Source: a virus. From it: a DNA stretch of 25,267 nucleotides. Under the pieces are notes generated by a model, which was not told where the DNA came from, made no database searches, and saw only the letters and a program-made list of their open reading frames with translations. Shown here piece after piece: positions 13,594 through 21,813 of the stretch. The position numbers and the translations under genes were made by a program. The stretch is from positions 1 through 25,267 of the IMG/VR virus record IMGVR_UViG_3300046529_000415; one strand, given 5' to 3'. Numbering within the stretch: the first letter of the stretch is position 1; the number at the start of each line of letters is the position of its first letter.

Positions 13594-16380
13594 ATGGCCA
13601 GCAAGACGATAAGCCAGCGCATCACGCTCGAGGGCAGCGATGACATCAAGAAGCAGCTTGAAGCGCTGGGCAAGGCCGGTGAGACATCCTTCAAGCAGAT
13701 CCAGGACGCGGCCCGGAACACCAAGATCGATCCGGCCCGCGTGGATGACACCAAGCAGGCATTCGACCGTCTCGGCACCGCCGGCCAACAACTGGGGACT
13801 CAATTCAAGGCGCTGGCCGAAAGTGTCGTCTCGTTCGGAAGCCAAGGCACCAAGTCGGCCCTCGATGTCGCAACCGGATTACAGAAGACCGCCGCAGCGG
13901 CGCAGCAGGTCGGGAGCGCGATCGGGCAGGCCTCCCAGCAGATCGGCGCATCCGGAGAATCCGCCAGCGCCAAGCTCGTCTCGACAGCGACCGCATTTAA
14001 GCTCGCCGCCGCCGGCGTCGTGGCCGCCATCGCAGCGCTCACGTCGTCACTGACCAAGGGCGCGGTAGAGACCGGCGCCGCGCTCGTCGATCAGGCGGAA
14101 AAACTTAAACTGACCACCGCGCAATGGCTGGAGCTGCGCAAGGCGGCCGCCAGTGCCGGCATATCCGTCGATGACGTTCAAAAATCGTTATCGAAGATAA
14201 GTGGGACGGCGGCTGATGCGAAGGGCGGGATTGCGCAACTGGGAAGTGCGACCGATCAGGCGGTCAAAACTGCAGATGGCGGCACTGTCATCATCAGAAG
14301 GTTCAACGACACCACTACGGATACGAAGGGCAAAGCCAGTGAGGCAGCGACCGAGCTGCGCAAGCTCGGCGTTAGCATGCAGACCATTGCGACCGGGGAC
14401 ACGCTCGCCATCGCGCGAGCCGCTGCCCTGGCCATTAACAATATAAAAGATCCCGCGGCCCAGGCGGCGGCCGGCATCAAGATCTTCGGCGACAATTGGA
14501 AGGACACCATTAAGGTTCTGGTCGCTGCGAACACCGCCACGGTCGAGCAGGCAAAGACTCTGGCGGAGGCCGGAAAGGCCTCGCGCGACTTGAGCGCGCA
14601 GCAGGCCAATACAGCAAAGGCCGTCAAGGGCGGATGGGATGATCTGACAAAGGCGATCCGCGCCACCAAGGATCAGATCGGTGCGGTATTTCTCACTGGC
14701 GCACTGGCGCAGACCGAATGGCTGACGAAGCTGGTCGACGGCTCGCGCGAGCTGCTGAGGATATGGCTGGGGCTTTCAGATCAGAAGCAAGCGACCTTTG
14801 CGTCCGCTCCCGAAGACAGTGCGATCCAGACCACGTTCAAGGTTCTGATCGCGGTCGGTCAGCAGCTCGCCGGGATATGGCGCGATGTTCTGGTGCCGGC
14901 CGGCGCGGCGCTCTTGGGCATCGTCGAGCAGATTGCGGCGAGTTTCGAGGGCGTCTCGAAAAGTCAGGTGGCGGCGTTCTTCATCACGGCGGCGGCTGCC
15001 GCGGTCGCCCTAGCGGTCGCATTCAAAGGCATCGGCTTGGTGCTGTCGCCGTTCACGGCGTTGATTTCCTTGTTCGCCAGCTTCGGCCCCATCCTGATCC
15101 CGCTGGTCGCGCTGGTGGTGCTGTTCTGGGATCAGATATCGGCCGGCGCTGCCAAGGCGGCGGCGTTGATCCCCGAATCGCTGGCGCAAATAGTGGAATC
15201 GTTCAAGCTTTTGTTCGCCGGCGATTTCGCGGGGTTCTGGGCTCAGTTTAGCGCAGCCGCGGTCATTGCATTTCAGACTATCAGCCAGGAAGCGCAGAAG
15301 GTGCCATGGGTGAAGACCCTGGTCGACGGCTTCAAGACAATCGGCGCACAAATCCCGGGGACCATCCAATTGATCGTGAGCGGTTTGATCGCGCTCGGGA
15401 ACGCCGCCACCGGCGTGGCCAATATCATCAACCGCATTTTCGGCACGGAATTGACAGGGACCGATATCGCAGCGATTGCCATTATTGGAACGATGACCGG
15501 CGCTTTTGTAGCGCTGGCGGCGGCCATTGCAATCGTCAACGGCGCAATAACGTTGATGGCGACGGCTTGGGGACTTGCTTCGGCCGGAATGGCTGCTTTC
15601 GGTCTGGCAGCGTCAACGATTAGCATTGTCGGCATTGTAATCGTGGCGATCATCGCCGTGCTGGCTCTGCTCGTCCTTTACTGGCCGCAGATAAAGCAGG
15701 CGGCTATCGATGCAGCCGATGCCATCGATGCCAAATGGCAGGCGCTCAAAGCTACTTTCGACGCTTGGATCACGACGCCAGTCGGCAATGCCTGGCAGTG
15801 GATCAAGGACACGTGGGACGGCATCATAGGCTACATCAGCACCAAGATAGATGAGGGCAAGGCCCTGATTTCAGAATGGGTCACGACCCCAGTCGCGAAT
15901 GCCTTTCAATGGCTCAAGGACAAATGGAATCAACTGTTCGGCGGCAGCGGCACGCTCGGTGCCGACCTTGGCCTCGGCGACATCGGCAGCCACGCAGGCG
16001 GCGGACTGCTGGGCGGTCGCGGCAGCGGCACGTCCGATTCGAATCTGATTTGGGCTTCGCGTGGTGAACACATCATGCCAGCGCGGGCGGTGGCGCAACC
16101 CGGCGTGCTGGCTTTCCTCGAGGCGCTGCGGCGATCGGGCGGCAACCTGCGTGATGTGCTCGACGGCATGGGCCGCTTTGCGCTCGGCGGGCTTGTGCAT
16201 GCGCCGATCGGTATCCCGGCATTCGCCGGGGGCGGCATGAATGCCGTTACGATCAATTTCCCCGGCTTGGCGCCAATCGAGGGTTTGCGCGCCTCGTCTA
16301 GTGTAGTTGACGAATTGCGCAAGGCCGCGGCGTTGGCGCAGGTCAGAAGCGGCGGCAGAAAACCTTCTCGGTACAGCTAG
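13594..16380 (+). CDS. Tail tape measure protein
   Basis: A 928-residue protein whose length should set tail length. The N-terminal 130 residues are polar and helical (TISQRITLEGSDDIKKQLEA). There follow long Ala-rich helices and several hydrophobic segments (about 133-155, 459-512, 625-660 and 675-697, the last with SIVGIVIVAIIAVLALLVLY), as usual for tape measures that cross or contact the inner membrane. Two repeated Trp motifs (WITTPVGNAWQWIKDTW, about 725, and WVTTPVANAFQWLKDKW, about 761) lie 36 residues apart. The C-terminus has GGGLLGGRGSGTSDSN followed by RGEHIMPARAV, a conserved end in alphaproteobacterial tape measures. No lysozyme or peptidase domain is apparent. Confidence 0.92.
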   Translation: MASKTISQRITLEGSDDIKKQLEALGKAGETSFKQIQDAARNTKIDPARVDDTKQAFDRLGTAGQQLGTQFKALAESVVSFGSQGTKSALDVATGLQKTAAAAQQVGSAIGQASQQIGASGESASAKLVSTATAFKLAAAGVVAAIAALTSSLTKGAVETGAALVDQAEKLKLTTAQWLELRKAAASAGISVDDVQKSLSKISGTAADAKGGIAQLGSATDQAVKTADGGTVIIRRFNDTTTDTKGKASEAATELRKLGVSMQTIATGDTLAIARAAALAINNIKDPAAQAAAGIKIFGDNWKDTIKVLVAANTATVEQAKTLAEAGKASRDLSAQQANTAKAVKGGWDDLTKAIRATKDQIGAVFLTGALAQTEWLTKLVDGSRELLRIWLGLSDQKQATFASAPEDSAIQTTFKVLIAVGQQLAGIWRDVLVPAGAALLGIVEQIAASFEGVSKSQVAAFFITAAAAAVALAVAFKGIGLVLSPFTALISLFASFGPILIPLVALVVLFWDQISAGAAKAAALIPESLAQIVESFKLLFAGDFAGFWAQFSAAAVIAFQTISQEAQKVPWVKTLVDGFKTIGAQIPGTIQLIVSGLIALGNAATGVANIINRIFGTELTGTDIAAIAIIGTMTGAFVALAAAIAIVNGAITLMATAWGLASAGMAAFGLAASTISIVGIVIVAIIAVLALLVLYWPQIKQAAIDAADAIDAKWQALKATFDAWITTPVGNAWQWIKDTWDGIIGYISTKIDEGKALISEWVTTPVANAFQWLKDKWNQLFGGSGTLGADLGLGDIGSHAGGGLLGGRGSGTSDSNLIWASRGEHIMPARAVAQPGVLAFLEALRRSGGNLRDVLDGMGRFALGGLVHAPIGIPAFAGGGMNAVTINFPGLAPIEGLRASSSVVDELRKAAALAQVRSGGRKPSRYS

Positions 16381-16386
16381 AGAAAA

Positions 16387-16410
16387 GGCCTCAGCAGTTA
16401 AGCTGAGGCC
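16387..16410. terminator. Perfect 9-bp hairpin after the tape measure gene
   Basis: GGCCTCAGC and GCTGAGGCC pair perfectly around AGTTAA. The stem starts seven bases after the tape measure stop. On the + strand it is followed by CTCGTTCTCC, not a U-run. On the minus strand it is followed by TTTTCT, so it is a better intrinsic terminator for antisense transcription. On the + strand it may attenuate or stabilise mRNA. The two-way reading is from the sequence; activity is not shown. Confidence 0.65.
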
Positions 16411-16420
16411 CTCGTTCTCC

Positions 16421-16490
16421 ATGCCCTGCCATGCCGGGCCGTGCCAAGCCGTACCATACCGTGCCATACACCGCCCGGCCACGCCGCGCC
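16421..16490. repeat. Degenerate pentanucleotide array (NNNCC)
   Basis: Fourteen consecutive phased pentamers: atgcc, ctgcc, atgcc, gggcc, gtgcc, aagcc, gtacc, atacc, gtgcc, ataca, ccgcc, cggcc, acgcc, gcgcc. Thirteen end in CC and most in GCC; the complementary strand reads as GGCAT/GGCAC units. No convincing gene covers 16381-16537. A five-base unit does not keep a coding frame, so this is not a normal protein repeat. Confidence 0.65.
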
Positions 16491-16537
16491 CAGTCACCGT
16501 GCCTTTTACCTGACAAACGCAACCTGGTCGATAGCCA

Positions 16538-16918
16538 ATGCCTCAAATGACTCTGCTTGAAATCGACGGCATTGATTTTTCACCGTATGCCTCGCGCGGT
16601 ATCGTGATGACGTTAGAGCCGATCACGCAGGCGGCGAATGTGGCGCGCGATTGCCGCGGCGCCCTGGCGGACATCTCACTCGAACAGTTCCGGCAATACA
16701 AGGTTACGATCACCTGCACTGACCATGAGGCGCCCGAACTTACCGGCATTTGGCCCGGGGCGGACGTCACCATTGTCTGCATTCCCGGCCTCGGCGTCGC
16801 CAACACGACCGGCGATGTGCTGACCATTCTCGCCAAGGTGACGGCGTGGGATACGTCGCGCGACGAATGGGCGGCAGAAATCGCGTGGAAATTGGAATGC
16901 GAGCAGAGGACCGTCTGA
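16538..16918 (+). CDS. Small tail/baseplate protein
   Basis: A 126-residue beta-rich protein (MTLLEIDGIDFSPYASRGI, QYKVTITCTDHEAP, DVTIVCIPGLG, DVLTILAKVTAWD) with a C-terminal EIAWKLECEQ. It lies between the tape measure and the hub candidate, where siphophages encode distal-tail or minor tail proteins. Length and strand pattern suit a small baseplate adaptor. The ATG has no clear ribosome site, and it follows the 157-base non-coding stretch with the hairpin and pentamer array, so its initiation may be controlled differently from the rest of the operon. Confidence 0.72.
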   Translation: MPQMTLLEIDGIDFSPYASRGIVMTLEPITQAANVARDCRGALADISLEQFRQYKVTITCTDHEAPELTGIWPGADVTIVCIPGLGVANTTGDVLTILAKVTAWDTSRDEWAAEIAWKLECEQRTV

Positions 16919-16919
16919 G

Positions 16920-17213
16920 ATGTACGAGTTCGACGACGAATTGAGCAACTTGTTAGCGACCGTAAGCGTCGGCCGGACGCGCCTCAGCAACGCTCTTGCG
17001 TGGGACCCTCAGGGAGGCAATCCGATCACCACCATGCCGCAACTGCTCGCACAGACGCGGACCGATTTGCTTCGCCGGCGGATGTTCGGCCGAAAGTGTC
17101 TCGCCAGATTGGAACAGGCACTCGCCGAGCACGGCTTGCATCTCGCCGATAATGTTTCGCAGCCATTGCACGAGCAAAACTGGGCGTCCGGTATGCTGAG
17201 TGAATTGGGCTGA
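16920..17213 (+). CDS. Stand-alone RNA polymerase alpha C-terminal-domain-like protein
   Basis: A 97-residue protein whose core resembles the C-terminal domain of bacterial RNA polymerase alpha (PF03118). TRTDLLRRRMFGRKCLARLE (46-65) followed by QALAEHGLHL aligns with the alpha-CTD stretch of form [20 protein letters not shown] plus KDVLASRGLSL, including the helix-hairpin-helix Gly-x-Lys (G57, K59). The N-terminal ELSNLLATVSVGRTRLSNAL corresponds to the first helix, but Gly and Arg stand where E. coli has R265 and N268, so the DNA-contact face seems only partly kept. A short insertion (DPQGGNPIT) is present. AGAGGA lies nine bases before the ATG. It sits between tail genes. It could modulate host or phage transcription, or be a helix-hairpin-helix fold reused in the virion. 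Confidence 0.75.
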   Translation: MYEFDDELSNLLATVSVGRTRLSNALAWDPQGGNPITTMPQLLAQTRTDLLRRRMFGRKCLARLEQALAEHGLHLADNVSQPLHEQNWASGMLSELG

Positions 17214-17216
17214 CCC

Positions 17217-19199
17217 ATGCCCGTCGGAATGCCGTACTTTGCCTGGATCGACCCGGGCGAGACGGTATTCGGGCCCGAGCATCTGCGCTGGGACGAAAGC
17301 GTGTTCTCGTTCACCTTGAAGCAGGACGAGGGCGACCCGGCGAGCCTGACTGTGGTGGTGCGCCGGCCGCGCAATGACGCCGGCGATGCGATCGGCCTAC
17401 TCGGCCCCGGTCGCAAGATATGGGTGTGGTTCGCGCTCGACTGCGGGCCGGACCTGATCCGTTTTCGCGGCCGGCTCGTCGGCGTCCCGACCAGCATCTT
17501 CGAGGAACTGGTGACGCTGGAGTTCGTCGCGCGGCCGATGGACCTCGTGGCGCAGAAGGCAGCGCTCGCCGACACGCTGCGTGTGTTGCCGTATTACGAC
17601 GAGGTGGTGATCGATCCGACGCGGCGCACCGATCCCGAGGTCGTGCTCGAGGGTTATAGCAAGCTCTGGCATTACGATCGGGAGACTCTCGTTCTGACCG
17701 TGTCGGACGAGATCACCGGCGAGGACGGCCTGGTCGAATTCGATGGCGCCAGCGAAGGCGGCAAGGTGCTCTATGACGGCCTCAGCCTCAACCTCACCAG
17801 CGGGCCGCTGGCGCGTGTCGATGTCAGCGCCGAATATACCTGGACGCAATCGGCGCAAGGCACAGTCGACCTGACCGACTATCTGATCCGGAATTGGCCG
17901 GATTCATATCGAGGCATGATCACGTCGTACAGCCTGACGGCCGACAATTGGCCGAAAGCGGGGGCCGGGATCGGTGATGGCTGGGTCGTCGCCAATGCGA
18001 GCGCTGACACGCCCTATAGCCTTCAGGTCAAGACCAGGCTTTCTGGCAGCAAGCTGACGGTGACGAACCCGGACACCGGGTGGTTCGGCACTTCGAGCTA
18101 TACCACCACGTTCGAGGATACGCAGAGTTATGTCGACGCGCCGATTGGGCTGGGTTTTTCCGAGCTGGTGACCAGCGACACCATCACCACGGGGAAAAAT
18201 AATTCGTACAGCCGCAGCTATTCGGCCACGGGTGCCTTTTTGCCGTTGAACTATACCAATGTCACGCTGGTGGCGGCCTACACGGCGAACCGGCAATGTA
18301 CCGAGGTCGTGACGTTCTCGCTCTATGCCGATGTGCAGCCCGTCCTGACCGATCCGGCCGACGGCGAGGCGCTCGTCGTCAACGATGTCAAATCGGTCAA
18401 CCTGAGCGAAACGATCGGAACAGGCGTGGATGCCTATGTGCCGATCGGCGATCCGCGGCGGCGGTCTTATATCGCGACCGATCGCGGCAATCGAAGCCTC
18501 GAGCACCTGATCGCGCTGGCGCGGGCGCATCTGCTGCAACGGGCGCGCGTCGTGGAAATCGCGTTTGCGCCGAAACTGTCGCGCATGCCGGAAATCACGT
18601 TGCGCAAGAACGGCTTTCTGGTCGAGCCGCGGGTGGGCGAAGCGCTGGGCAAGATCATCGGATATTCGCTGGCGTTGGACGGCTCGGACGGGCACATCAA
18701 GTGCGAGGTCCGCATCGGCTGCGCCATCGGGTACGGCGGCTCGGCCGTGGCGGCTGGCGGCGACCCGACTTATTGCAGTATCGATTATGTCGGTGCCGAC
18801 TACCAGCAGTTCACCGGTCGCACGGTTCTGTTCGACACGTCGGTCGGCTATGAGCCGCCTGTCGCTGATCCGAACGACGACGGGATCGAGTTCCTGTCCG
18901 TTCTCAGGGCAGAGGATGTAATCGAGACGCCGCTCGTCGTCGAAAATCCGGCCTCGGCGCAGGCACCGCTACTGTTTAAAGCCGGCCAGTTTGCCTCGGT
19001 GCCGATCAGTGGCGCAGACATCGACCAGATGAAGACAATTCCCGCGGCGCGGAGCCAGGCTATCAATGATGCGTTGAAGCAATACGAGACCAAGGCGACC
19101 TTCAAGCTCAAGAGCATGTCGCGGCAGTTTTCCAGCGACTACGCGGTGCAAGTCAGCGATCTCAAGGTGCCAACCGGCTACGACCTGGAGGCAGTATAA
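17217..19199 (+). CDS. Baseplate hub / tail-tip protein candidate
   Basis: A 660-residue protein starting four bases after the previous stop. The N-terminal 120 residues are strand-rich (ESVFSFTLKQDEGDPASLTV, RKIWVWFALDCGPDLIRFRG), like the first domain of hub proteins of the gp27/late-control D type, which clasp the tail tube. The middle is a long Thr/Ser/Tyr-rich beta region. A Lys/Arg helix segment (SLEHLIALARAHLLQRARVVEI, about 425-446) is followed by a beta domain (GKIIGYSLALDGSDGHIKCEV). The C-terminus ends with LKVPTGYDLEAV. The hub call rests on size, position and strand pattern; no enzymatic motif is seen. Confidence 0.72.
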   Translation: MPVGMPYFAWIDPGETVFGPEHLRWDESVFSFTLKQDEGDPASLTVVVRRPRNDAGDAIGLLGPGRKIWVWFALDCGPDLIRFRGRLVGVPTSIFEELVTLEFVARPMDLVAQKAALADTLRVLPYYDEVVIDPTRRTDPEVVLEGYSKLWHYDRETLVLTVSDEITGEDGLVEFDGASEGGKVLYDGLSLNLTSGPLARVDVSAEYTWTQSAQGTVDLTDYLIRNWPDSYRGMITSYSLTADNWPKAGAGIGDGWVVANASADTPYSLQVKTRLSGSKLTVTNPDTGWFGTSSYTTTFEDTQSYVDAPIGLGFSELVTSDTITTGKNNSYSRSYSATGAFLPLNYTNVTLVAAYTANRQCTEVVTFSLYADVQPVLTDPADGEALVVNDVKSVNLSETIGTGVDAYVPIGDPRRRSYIATDRGNRSLEHLIALARAHLLQRARVVEIAFAPKLSRMPEITLRKNGFLVEPRVGEALGKIIGYSLALDGSDGHIKCEVRIGCAIGYGGSAVAAGGDPTYCSIDYVGADYQQFTGRTVLFDTSVGYEPPVADPNDDGIEFLSVLRAEDVIETPLVVENPASAQAPLLFKAGQFASVPISGADIDQMKTIPAARSQAINDALKQYETKATFKLKSMSRQFSSDYAVQVSDLKVPTGYDLEAV

Positions 19200-19582
19200 T
19201 GTTTGAAGTCATCGTTCGCCCCGTCGTGTTTCCCAATATCCGGCCACCTGCGGCCAGAATGTTGGCACCGGAGAGCAATCCCGACCAGGGCTTTGCCACT
19301 ATCAGCGGAACGGGCGGCAAGCTCATCGATCTGCCGCATAGCTGGAGCGCCAGCCACACAGAAACGAAGCAGCAGCAGGAAACCAAACGGCAATATGACA
19401 CCGAGAAGGTCTATCAAAAAGATGACAGCGGCACGATCAACAGGGACAACTTCATCGAGGTCGAACGCTTGAAGAAAGTCAGGCTCGATGACGGAGGCGA
19501 CCTCGGCCCGACAAAGGTTATTTATGCTGATCCGCCGCGTTCCGACAATGTCGAGACGACGGGCACGGACTTGGTGCGCTAG
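19199..19582 (+). CDS. Small tail-associated protein, unknown
   Basis: A 127-residue protein whose ATG overlaps the hub stop (TAATG). The first 50 residues are Pro-rich and mildly hydrophobic (FEVIVRPVVFPNIRPPAARML). The middle is very polar with many Gln/Lys (ETKQQQETKRQYDTEKVYQK). The end is acidic. No domain is recognised. It is tightly coupled to the hub gene, so a tail-tip accessory or chaperone role is a reasonable inference but nothing more. Confidence 0.7.
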   Translation: MFEVIVRPVVFPNIRPPAARMLAPESNPDQGFATISGTGGKLIDLPHSWSASHTETKQQQETKRQYDTEKVYQKDDSGTINRDNFIEVERLKKVRLDDGGDLGPTKVIYADPPRSDNVETTGTDLVR

Positions 19583-19585
19583 CTC

Positions 19586-20392
19586 ATGACGATCGTCTAT
19601 GTCACCACCGGCGCCTGGGGCGCCGGCACCGGCGCGCCGAACAGCGCGGCGCAGGTTGACGGCAATTTCTACGATGTCGATCAGCGCATTGTCGACTTGA
19701 ACGCCGCGCTCGCCGAAGGCAAGCGCATCGACACCGTCACCTATACCGCCAACAGTATGACGTTCCACTTCACCGATGGAACGACGCAAGTCATTCCGCT
19801 GCCGGTCGCCGTCATCACATATGTGGGGCAGTGGACGAACGGCACGCCGTATACGATCGGCCAGATGGTCTCGGTTCGCGGCCTGGGCATGTATCAGGTG
19901 CTCGGCAGCCACACGACGCCGCCATTGCCGGCGGCTTTCGATCCGAATGCGACGGACGGCAGCACCGACGAGAATCCGCTCTATTCGTTCTGGATGCCGC
20001 TCTATGATGTGAATTACGACGCTGCGATCTTCGTGCCAGGCACCATCCAGCGCACCGCGGGCGAGGTACTGTTCCAGGCCGTTGCCGGCCGGACCATGCA
20101 ACTGGTGAGCGGGAATGCACACGCCTATGCCTATCTGGATGTCGGCAATGAGGCGACCGGGGCCACCGAGATCATCCTGGCGATCGAAAGAAACCGGGTC
20201 GAGATCGGCAGCATCACCTTCGCTGCCGCAGGCGACATCGACACTGGTGGCGGACAGAGCGGCGCTTTCAACATTCCCGCCACCGTGGATTTTGCCGAAG
20301 GCGATATTTATGCAATCCGGATCATACAGTCCGACAACGCCGGGCCGTCCGGTCTGTCGGTGACGCTGCCGTTCCTGCGCACGGACATCTGA
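19586..20392 (+). CDS. Tail fibre-like protein
   Basis: A 268-residue protein. The opening (TTGAWGAGTGAPNSAAQVDG followed by NFYDVDQRIVDLN) is a common start of phage fibres in this host group. A strand-turn middle (MTFHFTDGTTQVIPLPVAVI, GQMVSVRGLGMYQVLGS) leads to a C-terminal beta domain of about 120 residues (RTMQLVSGNAHAYAYLDVG, IEIGSITF-like strands, VTLPFLR) suited to a trimeric tip. No protease or lyase motif is visible. It overlaps the next gene at the stop. Likely part of the host-recognition apparatus. Confidence 0.75.
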   Translation: MTIVYVTTGAWGAGTGAPNSAAQVDGNFYDVDQRIVDLNAALAEGKRIDTVTYTANSMTFHFTDGTTQVIPLPVAVITYVGQWTNGTPYTIGQMVSVRGLGMYQVLGSHTTPPLPAAFDPNATDGSTDENPLYSFWMPLYDVNYDAAIFVPGTIQRTAGEVLFQAVAGRTMQLVSGNAHAYAYLDVGNEATGATEIILAIERNRVEIGSITFAAAGDIDTGGGQSGAFNIPATVDFAEGDIYAIRIIQSDNAGPSGLSVTLPFLRTDI

Positions 20393-21393
20393 TGTCGTAC
20401 TCCCAGGACGCGCTGACGCGCATCTTCAATGTGCAGTGGGACGAAGGAGCAGTATTTGTTTACGGCACATTGACAAACTTGTACTGTGCGAAAGTCGCGG
20501 GGAAATCGATAGATCACCAAACAATTTCCCTTCCCGGCGCTGGAGAGTTCGGAGTCTCGGTCTTGGCTAGCTCCTTTAGCGTGATCATCAAGAATGAGGG
20601 GACGCCAGATGAGAAACGCACGCCGGCCTTTGTGGTTTGCGGCAACTCGTCCGAATGGGTTGATGTGGATGACGGCGCTGGAAATGAGATAAGATTGCTT
20701 CGCTATCATACCTATATTTATTACTCGAATGATGGGTTGAATTGGACAGTTGCCTTTGATCATGCCGGAACTATGCCATCCGTAACGGAACCATCGAATG
20801 GCGCAAATCCGGTGGCGTTGGTTTGGGATAAAAAGAATAATGCATTCTTTTATGATCAAAATGATGCCCTGAAGGATCAAGTTTTTGAATCGTCGGATGG
20901 TGTGAGTTGGGCCGAGGTCAGCAGCACGCCCACCGAAGGTGCCGACCCTGATACCTATAAGTCGGCGTTTTTACCGCATTGCGAGGGCAATGATTGTTTT
21001 GATGAAAGGGGGCATCATGTGCCGGACGGTGTCATGAGCGCGCCTAGCGCCGTGACAGCAAAACCGGTCAAGCCGCCGATAATAAACTATGCGGACGGCA
21101 CCAGCACCGTCAGCTTCGCCAGTGGCGATCCGTTGGAGACTTGGGGGTCCGGTCAAGTTCAGGTTACCGAAGAGACTGTCGACAGCACAGGAACGAAGAC
21201 CGTATCCGTTCCGGGTGTGCCGAAGGTGTTTTGCGTAGCGGTGTCCGGCAGCCTTATAATGGCTGGCGGGGCGGCTGACATTGCGGGTGAAAACGGGGCC
21301 GTCGCCATATCACTGGATCTCGGCGTGACTTGGAAAACGATAGCCGGGCACGACAGTCCCGTCACCACCATGGTTGCGGATGCTCGTCTGTAA
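20392..21393 (+). CDS. Tail fibre/tip protein with sialidase-type (BNR-like) repeats
   Basis: A 333-residue protein with three Asp-box-like phrases (YYSNDGLNWTVAF, FESSDGVSWAEV, ISLDLGVTWKTI) of the S-x-D-x-G-x-x-W kind found in sialidase and BNR beta-propellers; no sialidase active-site set is evident. The middle (about 20640-20900) is AT-richer than its surroundings (for example AATAATGCATTCTTTTATG), suggesting exchanged host-range sequence. A second half is rich in Thr and Ser (TVSFASGD, VTEETVDSTGTKTVSVPG). It overlaps genes at both ends. A receptor-contact or carbohydrate-binding role is inferred from the repeat type and position. Confidence 0.72.
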   Translation: MSYSQDALTRIFNVQWDEGAVFVYGTLTNLYCAKVAGKSIDHQTISLPGAGEFGVSVLASSFSVIIKNEGTPDEKRTPAFVVCGNSSEWVDVDDGAGNEIRLLRYHTYIYYSNDGLNWTVAFDHAGTMPSVTEPSNGANPVALVWDKKNNAFFYDQNDALKDQVFESSDGVSWAEVSSTPTEGADPDTYKSAFLPHCEGNDCFDERGHHVPDGVMSAPSAVTAKPVKPPIINYADGTSTVSFASGDPLETWGSGQVQVTEETVDSTGTKTVSVPGVPKVFCVAVSGSLIMAGGAADIAGENGAVAISLDLGVTWKTIAGHDSPVTTMVADARL

Positions 21394-21808
21394 CGTCAGC
21401 TTGCTGCGTCGGCATGCAGCCATCGCGGCCGACATTACCGAGGCCGCCGCCGCATTGGACGCACCGGGCACAGGGAACGTCGTGTTCGCGACGCTGGTCG
21501 ACGACCCGGCCTCGGTCGGCGAACACGTCGATGCATTCCTCGGCCAGATCATGGTCGAGGCGGCGAGTGCGAGCTCGACCGTCACTGCAGGGCTTACCTA
21601 TGCAACCGCGATTGTCGAGGCGGTTTCTGCGGCCGATACGCTCTCGGCTGCAGTGCCTCGAACCGGGTCGGTGGTGGAGGCGGCAAGTGCGGCCGATCTG
21701 GTCGATGGCTCCAAGATTGCCGGTTCGCTCTTCGACGGCGTCTTGGCGCTCGATGGCCCAATCATGCCGAGGACACCGCAACCGACCGTGATCTACATCG
21801 AAGGATGA
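21380..21808 (+). CDS. Ala/Val-rich repeat protein in fibre cluster
   Basis: A 142-residue protein with four to five loose repeats of about 20 residues (MVEAASASSTVTAG, IVEAVSAADTLSAA, VVEAASAADLVDGS, SLFDGVLALDG). The repeat style resembles that of the 6266-7051 protein, so the two may be distant relatives or use the same fold. ATG 21380 is taken as start; TTG 21374 is an alternative. Either choice overlaps the previous gene by 14 to 20 bases and no good ribosome site is visible, so a later start is also possible. Probably an accessory fibre/collar component. Function unknown. Confidence 0.65.
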   Translation: MLVCNVSLLRRHAAIAADITEAAAALDAPGTGNVVFATLVDDPASVGEHVDAFLGQIMVEAASASSTVTAGLTYATAIVEAVSAADTLSAAVPRTGSVVEAASAADLVDGSKIAGSLFDGVLALDGPIMPRTPQPTVIYIEG

Positions 21809-21813
21809 TATAA

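Noticed and set aside
16387-16410. Strong + strand intrinsic terminator after the tape measure
   Set aside because: No U-run follows on the + strand; the T-run is on the minus-strand side, so a full stop of the late operon here is unlikely.
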